From Vampirovibrionales bacterium (GTDB lineage: Bacteria > Cyanobacteriota > Vampirovibrionia > Vampirovibrionales > JAJTHC01), in assembly GCA_021299615.1 (NCBI GenBank), contig JAJTHC010000077.1, positions 1 to 9,670 on the forward strand: a stretch of DNA of 9,670 nucleotides. The letters run 5' to 3'. Of this stretch, positions 1 to 6,293 are shown one piece after another. The notes under the pieces are model-generated. The model saw nothing but the letters and a program-made list of their open reading frames with translations, did no database searches and was not told where the DNA came from. The position numbers and the translations under genes are program-made. Position 1 is the first letter of the stretch, and each line of letters starts with the position of its first letter.

Positions 1-131
1 ACTTCGGTGACCGAAATCACCAAGTCATCCAAGCGAGGATCCTTCATTTCGGTGCGTAAAATATCGCCCATTTCACGCTGAATGGCTTTACGCACACGAT
101 CGACTCGTGTAAACTCTTGTCGCTGATTCAT
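1..131 (-). CDS. rbfA: Ribosome-binding factor A, N-terminal part (3' end outside window)
   Basis: RbfA binds the 30S subunit near the 5' helix of 16S rRNA and assists late 30S maturation and cold adaptation (family knowledge). Only the first 43 codons are present. They read MNQRQEFTRVDRV..., then a helix with IQREMGDIL, then KDPRL and ISVTEV, which are the family's diagnostic N-terminal motifs in the correct order. The ATG at 131-129 is preceded by AAGGAGT at 144-138, six bases away, so the start is secure. It lies 59 bases downstream of the infB stop on the same strand, the usual infB-rbfA order, and is probably co-transcribed. The C-terminal part of the KH-like domain cannot be judged because the window starts inside the gene. 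Confidence 0.93.
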   Translation of the reverse strand, partial: MNQRQEFTRVDRVRKAIQREMGDILRTEMKDPRLDDLVISVTE

Positions 132-190
132 GGTGAAACTCCTTGCTAGATAAAGCCTCTATAATAGACGAAACCAGCACCGTTTGCCCC

Positions 191-3151
191 TTAAAGGCTG
201 GTGCGTTTACGCTCTTCTTGTTGATAACAGACAATGACATCGCCCACTTGATGATCATGAAACTTCGCAATGGTAATCCCACATTCAAAGCCTTGAGCCA
301 CATCTTTCACGTCATCTCTAAAGCGTTTAAGCAAGTCGATAAAGCCTTCGTGAATGACTTTGCCGTTGCGTTTGACTTCAATGCGTCCGCTACGGACGAT
401 TTTGCCATTGGTGACCATACAACCTGCCACGACAACCGTTTTACCAATCGTGAAGTGTTGACGAATCTCGGCTTGACCGCATTCCACTTCGATAATATCG
501 GCATCCAACTCACCGAGCATGAGCTTTTCGACACGATCGACCATGTGATAAATCACGTCAAAGCGATGAACCACCACGCCTTCCGATTCAGCGATGCGAG
601 CGGCGTTGGCGTCTTCACGACTATTAAAGGCAATAATAATGGCTTTAGATGCGGTTGCCAGCATGACATCCGCTTCCGTCAGATCGCCTGTGCCTGTATG
701 AATAATGTTGACTTGCACTTCTGCGGTGTCCAATTTCACCAAAGAACCTTGAGCGGCTTCCAAAGAACCGTGTGTATCGGCTTTAAGAACAATACGCAAT
801 TCTTTTTTGTTTTCATCGTCTAAAGAGGTCGTCAAACCGCCTGCATTTCTGGTACGCGCCGACAAACGACGCTCACGCTCTTTGGTTTGAGCCACGCTCA
901 AGCGTTGTTTGAACTCGCTATGATTTTCAATCACAAACATCGTTGAACCTGAAACAGGGACTTCTTCAAGCCCTAAAATCTCAACAGGCGTTGAAGGACC
1001 CGCTTCTTGGATGCGTTCGCCAGCATCGTTAATCAAGGCACGAACACGACCGCCAACCGCTCCCATCAGGATGTTCTGCCCGACTTTCAGCGTCCCCTTT
1101 TGAACCAAAACGCTGGCGACAGGGCCTTTGCCCTTGTCTAGCTTGGCTTCAATAATGACGCCTTCCGCTGGCACATGCGGATTCGCTTTGAGTTCCAACA
1201 ATTCAGACAGCAATAAAATGTTTTCAAGCAAGTCATCGACACCCAATTTTTGCAAGGCACTAACTTCAACGGTAACGACATCACCGCCGTATTTTTCAGA
1301 CATGACGCCATGTTCCATCAACGCCGCCATGACCCGATCAGGATCCGCCCCTGCTTTGTCGATTTTGTTAATCGCCACAATAATCGGAATACCAGCGGCT
1401 TTGGCATGGTTAATGGCTTCAATGGTTTGAGGCATGACACCGTCATCCGCAGCGACGACCAAAATTGCAATATCCGTGGCATGCGCACCACGCATCCGCA
1501 TTGCGGTAAAGGCTTCGTGACCAGGTGTATCCAAAAAGACGATTTTCTGCCCATTTTTTTCAACGCTATACGCACCGATTCGCTGGGTAATACCGCCAGC
1601 TTCAGTGTCGACGATATTGGTGCGAATTTCACGAATGGCATCCAACAACGAGGTTTTACCGTGATCGACGTGACCCATAATCGAAATGACAGGTGCTCGA
1701 TGCACGTAAAACTCATCTTCATCAGCATCCGACTTACGATCCAGCACGTTGGCGACTTCGACTTCGCTCATATCTTGAACTTTTTTGACTTCGGCTTCGA
1801 CTTCAAAATGCTTGGAAATGTCAATCATTGCGTCAAAATCAAGGGTATGGTTAATGGTGACCATAATGCCCTTCATAAATAGGTATTTAATGACTTCGGT
1901 GTCTTTTTGCTTGAGCAAAGTCGCTAGTTCATGCACAGTAACCGTGTGATCAAATACCAAATGCGTGGGAGGAATCGCATTTTCGGCTTCAATCGCAGCA
2001 GCGGTCGCTCGACGTTCCGCCTTAGACGTTTTGCCCGATTTTTTGGCAGGACGCAACAAGGCACTCAATTTTTCTTTTTCTTTTTCCACTTCACTTTTGT
2101 TAATGTACTTAGAAACAGACGACTTGCCTTTAGCTTGAGGCGAAAAGCTTTTTGCCCGTTCTTTTTCTTTGGTGACATCTGGAATAAAATCGGCTGAAAC
2201 GACGTTGACTTGATCGCCTGAAGGAGGCGTTGCAGGGCGATGAGGCGTATAAGGACGGTTTTGCGTTGACTGCCCTTGAGGTGTGAGAGGAGGACGACCG
2301 CCTTGATATCCTCTGCCTTGCCCCTGATTTTGTCCACCTTGACCACCACCTTGATAAGGACGTTGCCCTTGTTGTGGGGCATCGCCGTCTTTTCGTAAGG
2401 TGCGTTGATCCACAGGCTTAACCGTGCCTGCCTTGGGTTGCAAGCTCGGTCGTTTGGCTGGAGCCGCATCCCGACCTTGATTCGGACCTTGCCCATTGCC
2501 TGCATAATTTGGACGGTAGCTACTGGCAGCGTTACCCGTATTACCACTATTGCGTTGTTCCGCACCACGGGGCGTTAAAGCATGTCGTCCGCCGCCTTGA
2601 GCGGGGCGTTGATTCGGCGAATACGTCGACACCGTTGAACTGCGAGGGGATTGGGACTTGTTTGCTGAAGACGTGGGGCGAGGCGATGGATTGTCTAAAT
2701 TACGGATTTTGGCGGTGTAATCGACAGGAACCAAGACGGGGGCGTCTTTCGCTTTAGAAGCAGTCGCTTCATTCGCTTTAGCGTCAGGAGACTTGGTATC
2801 AGGCACGGATTTTTTTTCAGGAGAAAGCGTCGGGTTTGGCAAAGGAGCATCCTTTTTTGGGGCGGTTTTGGGGGCATTGGGATTGTAAATCTTGACGGCA
2901 CGTTCCACTCTGGGGGGAGCAGGGGCGTCCGTTCTTTGAGGGTCAGGGCTTTCTTGCTTAGCAGGCGTGGCTTTTGCTTGCCCTTGCTTTTCATAATAGC
3001 GACGCACTTTGACCGCTTCTTCCGCAGGAATAGAGCTGGAATGGCTTTTCACTTCGCTCAATTGCAAGGTTTTTTGAAGATATTCAACCAAGTCTTTATT
3101 TTGGATATTCAGTTCTTTAGCGAGTTCGTAAACTCTTACTTTTGCAGTCAT
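191..3151 (-). CDS. infB: Translation initiation factor IF-2
   Basis: IF2 is the cytoplasmic GTPase that brings fMet-tRNA to the 30S subunit and promotes subunit joining. The 986-residue product starts MTAKVRVYELAKELN, an IF2_N-type helical module (about 1-50). A low-complexity linker rich in Pro, Gln, Gly, Ser and Lys follows (about 55-340), with a GQGGGQ-like stretch near 265-285. A second IF2_N module spans about 392-448. The GTPase domain shows G1 GHVDHGKT (493-500), GGITQRIG (519-526), DTPGHEAF (541-548), NKID (595-598) and SAL (631-633). Domain II, domain III (ADTHGSLEA near 791) and the C-terminal fMet-tRNA-binding domain (AGCMVTNGKIVR, ECGI) complete it, so the protein is intact. ATG 3151 is preferred over an in-frame GTG at 3163 because GAGGTG (3166-3161) sits nine bases before the ATG and overlaps the GTG. 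It is 18 bases downstream of ylxR and in the same operon. Confidence 0.99.
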   Translation of the reverse strand: MTAKVRVYELAKELNIQNKDLVEYLQKTLQLSEVKSHSSSIPAEEAVKVRRYYEKQGQAKATPAKQESPDPQRTDAPAPPRVERAVKIYNPNAPKTAPKKDAPLPNPTLSPEKKSVPDTKSPDAKANEATASKAKDAPVLVPVDYTAKIRNLDNPSPRPTSSANKSQSPRSSTVSTYSPNQRPAQGGGRHALTPRGAEQRNSGNTGNAASSYRPNYAGNGQGPNQGRDAAPAKRPSLQPKAGTVKPVDQRTLRKDGDAPQQGQRPYQGGGQGGQNQGQGRGYQGGRPPLTPQGQSTQNRPYTPHRPATPPSGDQVNVVSADFIPDVTKEKERAKSFSPQAKGKSSVSKYINKSEVEKEKEKLSALLRPAKKSGKTSKAERRATAAAIEAENAIPPTHLVFDHTVTVHELATLLKQKDTEVIKYLFMKGIMVTINHTLDFDAMIDISKHFEVEAEVKKVQDMSEVEVANVLDRKSDADEDEFYVHRAPVISIMGHVDHGKTSLLDAIREIRTNIVDTEAGGITQRIGAYSVEKNGQKIVFLDTPGHEAFTAMRMRGAHATDIAILVVAADDGVMPQTIEAINHAKAAGIPIIVAINKIDKAGADPDRVMAALMEHGVMSEKYGGDVVTVEVSALQKLGVDDLLENILLLSELLELKANPHVPAEGVIIEAKLDKGKGPVASVLVQKGTLKVGQNILMGAVGGRVRALINDAGERIQEAGPSTPVEILGLEEVPVSGSTMFVIENHSEFKQRLSVAQTKERERRLSARTRNAGGLTTSLDDENKKELRIVLKADTHGSLEAAQGSLVKLDTAEVQVNIIHTGTGDLTEADVMLATASKAIIIAFNSREDANAARIAESEGVVVHRFDVIYHMVDRVEKLMLGELDADIIEVECGQAEIRQHFTIGKTVVVAGCMVTNGKIVRSGRIEVKRNGKVIHEGFIDLLKRFRDDVKDVAQGFECGITIAKFHDHQVGDVIVCYQQEERKRTSL

Positions 3152-3160
3152 GTGCGGAAG

Positions 3161-3166
3161 CACCTC
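3161..3166 (-). promoter_or_regulatory. Shine-Dalgarno of infB that decides its start
   Basis: GAGGTG on the minus strand, nine bases upstream of the ATG at 3151. It sits between the ylxR stop (3170) and infB and covers the alternative in-frame GTG at 3163, which argues that translation begins at the ATG. Confidence 0.7.
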
Positions 3167-3169
3167 GTT

Positions 3170-3490
3170 TTATGTTGATGTTTGTGTGGGGGGATTTTGC
3201 AAGGTATCCGTCAAGGACTCAAGATCTTGCAACGAAAAAGTGCTTCGCAAGGCATGAGCCAGATGACGACCCTTTTGCAGGGGGACTTTCGACACGCAGT
3301 CTGTGGAAGTACACAGATATGCCGAACGCCCTTGAGTTACAGGGGGCGAAGAAGGTGTTGTCAAGCAAGTGTCTTGCCATTGAACCAAAAGCACTGCATC
3401 CATTTTTCGTATGCGGAAGAGTGCTTGTTTCAAGTGGTAGCCACGACAGATGAAGCATCGACGTTTGAATTTACGTTCATCAGTACGCAT
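3170..3490 (-). CDS. ylxR: YlxR-family (DUF448) RNA-binding protein
   Basis: Small protein of 106 residues (112 if the TTG at 3508 is used). It carries the DUF448 signature: RRCFICRG near the N-terminus, an LFRIRK strand, then GRSAYLCTSTDC and a basic helix (KVPLQKGRHLAHALRS). YlxR proteins are found in the nusA-infB operon. They are described as nucleic-acid-binding, nucleoid-associated-like regulators or RNase P-associated factors, and no firm function can be read from the sequence. The usual GRGAY motif reads GRSAY here. The ATG at 3490 is chosen because a weak GAAAG lies upstream (near 3505-3501), while no Shine-Dalgarno precedes the TTG. The long Thr/Ser/Pro stretch before GRSAY and the Thr/Gln-rich tail look divergent. 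It is flanked by nusA (84 bases upstream) and infB (18 bases downstream), which strongly supports the call. Confidence 0.88.
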   Translation of the reverse strand: MRTDERKFKRRCFICRGYHLKQALFRIRKMDAVLLVQWQDTCLTTPSSPPVTQGRSAYLCTSTDCVSKVPLQKGRHLAHALRSTFSLQDLESLTDTLQNPPTQTST

Positions 3491-3539
3491 GACATCACTT
3501 TCTTTCAAATTAAAAAATTAAGGAACAAATAAATCAGGT

Positions 3540-3568
3540 AAAAAAGCAGAGGGGAGAGTCATCTCCCC
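3540..3568 (-). terminator. Terminator-like hairpin between nusA and ylxR
   Basis: Read on the minus strand, seven bases after the nusA stop codon there is a perfect 7-bp stem GGGGAGA/TCTCCCC with a four-base loop (3568-3551). A spacer TCTGC follows, then six T (3545-3540). The five-base gap before the T-run makes it weaker than a canonical intrinsic terminator. Because ylxR and infB follow in the same direction without an obvious promoter, it is better read as a partial terminator or attenuator than as the end of the operon. Confidence 0.5.
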
Positions 3569-3574
3569 CAAGCG

Positions 3575-4927
3575 TTATTCTACTTCAGCAGGAATGGATG
3601 AGTCTACCCCATCTAAAATTTTTTCTTGAAGGGCTTCAGCTTCTTCGCCTCCTTCTTCAAGGGCGTCGTTTTCAGCTTTGGCACGACGGTTAAAGAACTC
3701 TTCTCTCAATCGTTGGAATTGAGAAATGCTCTTAATGTCAAGCTTAAAGCCCGTCAACTTCGCTGCCAAACGAACGTTCTGACCTTCACGACCGATCGCC
3801 AAAGAAAGCTGTTCGTCAGGCACAATAATCAACGCACGCTTGAGTTCAGGATCGGAATCCACACGCACTTCCAAGATGTGAGCAGGTGCTAACGAATTAG
3901 CAATGAACTCACCGAGATTGTCCGACCAGCGGATGATGTCGATCTTTTCGTTGCGAAGCTCACTGACGATCGCTTGAATACGACTGCCTCGTGTGCCGAT
4001 GCACGCCCCTTGCGGATCCACATCGCCATCCGTGCCGTGAACCGCCACCTTCGTACGATGCCCCGCTTCACGAGCGATGGACTTGATTTCCACCAAGCCA
4101 TCTTCAATTTCAGGCACTTCAAGTTCAAAGACTTCACGCACCATTTGAGGATGAGCCTGCGAAACCACAATCGTGGGCATACGGTTAGAATCTTTCAATT
4201 CCAACACATAGGCACGAATACGGTTACCTACACGGTAGTATTCACCGGGTAATTGTTCACGAGTCGGCAATAAGGCATCGTTTCGTCCGATATTGACCCA
4301 GACGTTACGCCCTTCAACACGTTGCACCACAGCAGGTACGACGGTGTATTTCTTTTCGTCAAACTCTTCTTGAATGAGGAGTTTTTCAGCTTCACGAATG
4401 CGTTGTGTGATGACTTGCTTCGCACTTTGGGCGGCAATACGACCAAATTCAGAAGGGGTGACATCAATTTCAAGCACATCGTCCAGTTGAACATCGGCTT
4501 TAATATGGCGAGCGTCTTGTAACGAAATCTGGTGAAAGGGGTTCGCCTTACGAGCTTCTAAAGAAATCGCTGCACGCTCTTCTTCGCTCAATTCAGGGCC
4601 TTCGTCTTGAACCTCTCCTTCAACAGAGGATTCTTCCGCAAGGGCTTCAACTGCTTCTAAAGCAGCATCAATATCACCTTCAAAGGCTTCAGGGGCTTCC
4701 ACATGAACCACTTTTTCAACGACAAACTTTTCTTGAAAAATACCAATTTCGCCTGATTTTTCAACCAATCGGCAAAGCAAACCTTCGGTGCTAGGCAATT
4801 TAGCATAACGGCGATACGCCGCCAGCATGGCTTCACGTAATGAATCAATAATAAATGCTTTGGGGATACCACGCTCACGTTCGAGCTGTTCAGCGTATTC
4901 CAATAGGGCAGATCCGACTTTTATCAT
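3575..4927 (-). CDS. nusA: Transcription termination/antitermination factor NusA
   Basis: NusA binds RNA polymerase and nascent RNA, and modulates pausing, intrinsic termination and antitermination. The 450-residue product has an N-terminal RNAP-binding domain (1-185, containing FGRIAAQSAKQVITQRIREAEK), an S1 domain (about 192-258, ending IVVSQAHPQMV), KH1 (about 285-345, with VDPQGACIGTRGSRIQAIV) and KH2 (about 350-402, with DEQLSLAIGREGQNVRLAAKLTG). A short acidic tail follows. There are no C-terminal acidic repeats as in E. coli, a form common outside proteobacteria. Residues 77-117 form an acidic insertion (17 of 41 are Asp/Glu) inside the N-terminal domain, just before the conserved SLEARKANPF segment. 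The ATG has GAGGAG (4942-4937) nine bases upstream. It is second in the operon, 136 bases after rimP. Confidence 0.98.
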   Translation of the reverse strand: MIKVGSALLEYAEQLERERGIPKAFIIDSLREAMLAAYRRYAKLPSTEGLLCRLVEKSGEIGIFQEKFVVEKVVHVEAPEAFEGDIDAALEAVEALAEESSVEGEVQDEGPELSEEERAAISLEARKANPFHQISLQDARHIKADVQLDDVLEIDVTPSEFGRIAAQSAKQVITQRIREAEKLLIQEEFDEKKYTVVPAVVQRVEGRNVWVNIGRNDALLPTREQLPGEYYRVGNRIRAYVLELKDSNRMPTIVVSQAHPQMVREVFELEVPEIEDGLVEIKSIAREAGHRTKVAVHGTDGDVDPQGACIGTRGSRIQAIVSELRNEKIDIIRWSDNLGEFIANSLAPAHILEVRVDSDPELKRALIIVPDEQLSLAIGREGQNVRLAAKLTGFKLDIKSISQFQRLREEFFNRRAKAENDALEEGGEEAEALQEKILDGVDSSIPAEVE

Positions 4928-4936
4928 GTTTTAGGA

Positions 4937-4952
4937 CTCCTCGTTGTTCGAG
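4937..4952 (-). promoter_or_regulatory. Small hairpin overlapping the nusA ribosome-binding site
   Basis: On the minus strand CTCG (4952-4949), a five-base loop and CGAG (4943-4940) can pair. The 3' arm overlaps the GAGGAG Shine-Dalgarno of nusA (4942-4937), so the hairpin could reduce nusA initiation. A four-base stem is weak and may be fortuitous. Confidence 0.25.
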
Positions 4953-5063
4953 TATTTAATTGTAAACAGTTTGGCACAATGCCTTACTACCATGTTAATC
5001 AAAGCATAAATAAATGCAAGGATTCATATTTTATTTTAACACATCCTTTTATTTTGAAAAGCT

Positions 5064-5657
5064 TTATTCCTCTTCTGACAGGAAACCAACCTCATCCTCA
5101 TTATCGTCGTTCGGCCATTGAATCGGCGGAGCCAAGCAAATACCCTGCCCTTCAGGAAGGCTCGACAGCAAAAAGCTTTCTAGCTCACCTGCTTCGTTTT
5201 CTTTAGCTTGATGCTTGACGGTGACACGAATTTCACTGCCTTCTTCTTTCACATCCCATAATTGTTTGGCTGCGAATAAATGAGCGTTGGCTTTTGATTC
5301 AGCGACATCCAACGGCTTAAGGACGACGGTTTTGCCTGTGTAAAAATCGAGTTCTCGGAAGGTTTTAAGATGGCGAAACAATCCTGGTGAACTCAGTTCA
5401 AGCACATAAGAATGGGCTTGAAGCTCGGCGAGATCTGCTAGCGGGGCATCCAGCAACAAGGAGGCTTCAGCACATTCGTCCAGCGTGATGCGGATGTCTT
5501 TCTTTTCAACAAAAACCTGCAGGATGAGGCGTCCTTGGGTGTTGTCGACATCCACCGCTACAGGGATGAACGGCGTTTTGGCGAGCGTTTCAATCGCCAC
5601 GCTTAGCACCGTCTTGCACAGACGTTTGGCTTGCGTTTCAGTAATTTGATGTTTCAT
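5064..5657 (-). CDS. rimP: Ribosome maturation factor RimP
   Basis: RimP assists maturation of the 30S subunit and is normally the first gene of the nusA-infB operon, as here. The 197-residue product has the two-domain DUF150 layout. An N-terminal alpha/beta domain (about 1-98) includes VDVDNTQGRLILQVFVEKKDIRITLDECAE and ends at the diagnostic YVLELSSPGLFRHL (about 107-120). An Sm-like C-terminal domain (about 121-175, beginning with YTGKTVVL) follows. The last roughly 20 residues are acidic (NDDNEDEVGFLSEEE), slightly beyond the usual length. The ATG at 5657 is preceded by AAAGGA (5669-5664), six bases away. A good -10 box lies about 37 bases upstream, so the operon promoter probably sits in the divergent intergenic region. 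A 136-base AT-rich gap separates it from nusA. Confidence 0.94.
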   Translation of the reverse strand: MKHQITETQAKRLCKTVLSVAIETLAKTPFIPVAVDVDNTQGRLILQVFVEKKDIRITLDECAEASLLLDAPLADLAELQAHSYVLELSSPGLFRHLKTFRELDFYTGKTVVLKPLDVAESKANAHLFAAKQLWDVKEEGSEIRVTVKHQAKENEAGELESFLLSSLPEGQGICLAPPIQWPNDDNEDEVGFLSEEE

Positions 5658-5693
5658 GGGATATCCTTTGTTTTGTGAGAAATTGTATACCTT

Positions 5694-5719
5694 ATTATAT
5701 TGTAACGCATAAATCTCAA
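5694..5719 (-). promoter_or_regulatory. Candidate promoter of the rimP-nusA-infB operon
   Basis: The minus strand has a perfect TATAAT (5699-5694), 37 bases before the rimP ATG. TTGAGA (5719-5714) resembles a -35 box but the spacing is only 14 bases. A TTGACT at 5736-5731 is a better -35 sequence but too far away. The -10 call is reasonable and the -35 uncertain. Confidence 0.4.
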
Positions 5720-5750
5720 CCGTCGAATATAGTCAAGTTTATAATTTCCT

Positions 5751-5795
5751 GTATAGTGTTTTAAAGAGTTTTATGCTTCATAACCAAAATGCGTA
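5751..5795 (+). repeat. Left arm of the 45-bp inverted repeat
   Basis: Pairs without gaps with the reverse complement of 6129-6173 (37/45 identical). The 12-bp core TATGCTTCATAA (5772-5783) and the outer GTATAGT are perfect. The core also pairs with TGAAGCATA at 5810-5818, closer in. Confidence 0.75.
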
Positions 5796-5828
5796 ACCCT
5801 TATTTTGCTTGAAGCATATGGGTTTTTT
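5795..5828 (+). terminator. Terminator-like hairpin in the left part of the element
   Basis: On the plus strand AACCC (5795-5799) pairs with GGGTT (5820-5824), with a small inner TGCT/AGCA hairpin. A run of six T follows (5823-5828). A possible promoter lies just upstream (TATAGT at 5752-5757), which would give a transcript of about 65 bases. A competing 9-bp pairing, TATGCTTCA (5772-5780) with TGAAGCATA (5810-5818), would exclude the inner hairpin. Confidence 0.4.
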
Positions 5829-6163
5829 CTGTTCCTTTTAACGCTGGTGCTTGGGGGTCTTTGTGCCGCCAAATCGCCACCGGCGGTCTACATGTTAGCT
5901 TGTCTATAAATGGGTTGATTACTCAAATCCCCCTTCAAGTCGAAAAAGTAAACTTTTTCTCTTGGGAAAGAAAACCGTTGGTTTCCTCTCCCAACCTCTC
6001 CTTCCTAAAGGTGAAGATTCCCTTCGTGAATGAGAAGGTTTTTGTCCCCGCCTCGTCGCATCATTCACTTTGCACGACGTCCGCTAGGAAGCCTCGCATT
6101 TTTGCGTTGACGTCTGTTTTTAAAGGCGTCCGCATTATTCTTATGAAGCATATAATTTTTTAA
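5813..6163 (+). pseudogene. Open frame with a short match to the J-domain protein; possible gene remnant
   Basis: The frame is open from 5813 to a TAA at 6161-6163 (about 100 residues from a TTG at 5861) but has no Shine-Dalgarno, and its last part runs through the right inverted repeat, so I do not call it a gene. It contains LQVEKVN (5933-5953), also found at residues 250-256 of the neighbouring J-domain protein (7041-7061). The 21 bases agree at 19 positions, in the same reading frame. Just before it, SINGLITQIP here and AINNSILLN there are weakly alike. It could be a captured or decayed fragment of that gene family, or coincidence. Confidence 0.2.
6076..6121 (+). terminator. Nested hairpin followed by T-run near the right end of the element
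   Basis: GACGTC (6076-6081) pairs with GACGTC (6109-6114) around an inner CGCA-TTTT-TGCG hairpin (6095-6106). TG and five T (6117-6121) follow. The stem is interrupted by unpaired bases, so terminator activity is uncertain. It mainly shows that the interior of the element is built of inverted repeats. Confidence 0.25.
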
Positions 6164-6173
6164 AATACTATAC
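6129..6173 (-). repeat. Right arm of the 45-bp inverted repeat
   Basis: Reverse complement of the left arm with eight mismatches. The perfect core TTATGAAGCATA is at 6141-6152 and the outer ACTATAC at 6167-6173. Confidence 0.75.
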
Positions 6174-6278
6174 TTTATACTTGTCTATACAACCACTATA
6201 TTTAGACGAAATTTAAAATAAAAACTAGCGGTTTCTTATTCATATCGAACATACTATTAGAACAATGTGGACGACTCT

Positions 6279-6283
6279 AAGGA
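6279..6283 (+). promoter_or_regulatory. Shine-Dalgarno deciding the J-domain gene start
   Basis: AAGGA ten bases before the ATG at 6294. It falls inside the reading frame that would open at the in-frame GTG 6267, which has no comparable site, so the ATG is preferred. I see no convincing -35/-10 pair for this gene in 6174-6278, which is very AT-rich. Confidence 0.6.
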
Positions 6284-6293
6284 CAAAACACGC

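Larger units (their letters stand above)
5751..6173. mobile_element. Inverted-repeat-bounded element, MITE-like
   Basis: A 423-bp block between the divergent genes rimP and the J-domain gene. Its ends are 45-bp inverted repeats (5751-5795 and 6129-6173) identical at 37 positions with no gap. Both arms begin GTATAGT, so a TA at the same position of each arm (5752-5753 and 6171-6172) could be a target duplication of the Tc1/mariner-IS630 type. The interior is less AT-rich than its flanks and holds several hairpins: CCGCC/GGCGG at 5866-5886, an 8-bp palindrome at 5942-5959, GTTGG/CCAAC near 5983-6001, CCTTC/GAAGG near 6024-6041, and CGCA/TGCG at 6095-6106. No transposase is encoded. A non-autonomous element or dispersed intergenic repeat is the simplest reading. 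A structured RNA or a locally duplicated regulatory segment are alternatives. Confidence 0.5.

Noticed and set aside
173..202. Inverted repeat ACCAGC/GCTGGT across the infB stop codon
   Set aside because: A six-base stem with an 18-base loop and no T-run is too weak to call a terminator, and rbfA follows in the same operon.
143..823. 226-residue plus-strand open frame opposite the 3' part of infB
   Set aside because: It is antisense to the conserved C-terminal domains of infB, has no recognisable domain or Shine-Dalgarno, and reflects codon bias of the real gene.
2065..2568. Second minus-strand frame of 167 residues inside the infB linker
   Set aside because: It overlaps the Gln/Gly/Pro-rich linker in another frame, is composed of biased residues and shows no domain.
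3152..3163. Earlier GTG start for infB, adding MLPH
   Set aside because: The GTG lies within the GAGGTG ribosome-binding site of the ATG at 3151, and IF2 proteins normally begin near the VRVYELAKEL segment.
5830..6130. Housekeeping structured RNA (tmRNA, RNase P RNA, SRP RNA, 6S RNA) in the large intergenic region
   Set aside because: The size would suit tmRNA or RNase P RNA, but I could not find their conserved sequences (for example the RNase P GAGGAAAGTCC core or a CCA-ended tRNA-like end) on either strand.
6267..6293. Earlier GTG start for the J-domain protein, adding nine residues
   Set aside because: There is no Shine-Dalgarno before the GTG, while AAGGA sits ten bases before the ATG at 6294.
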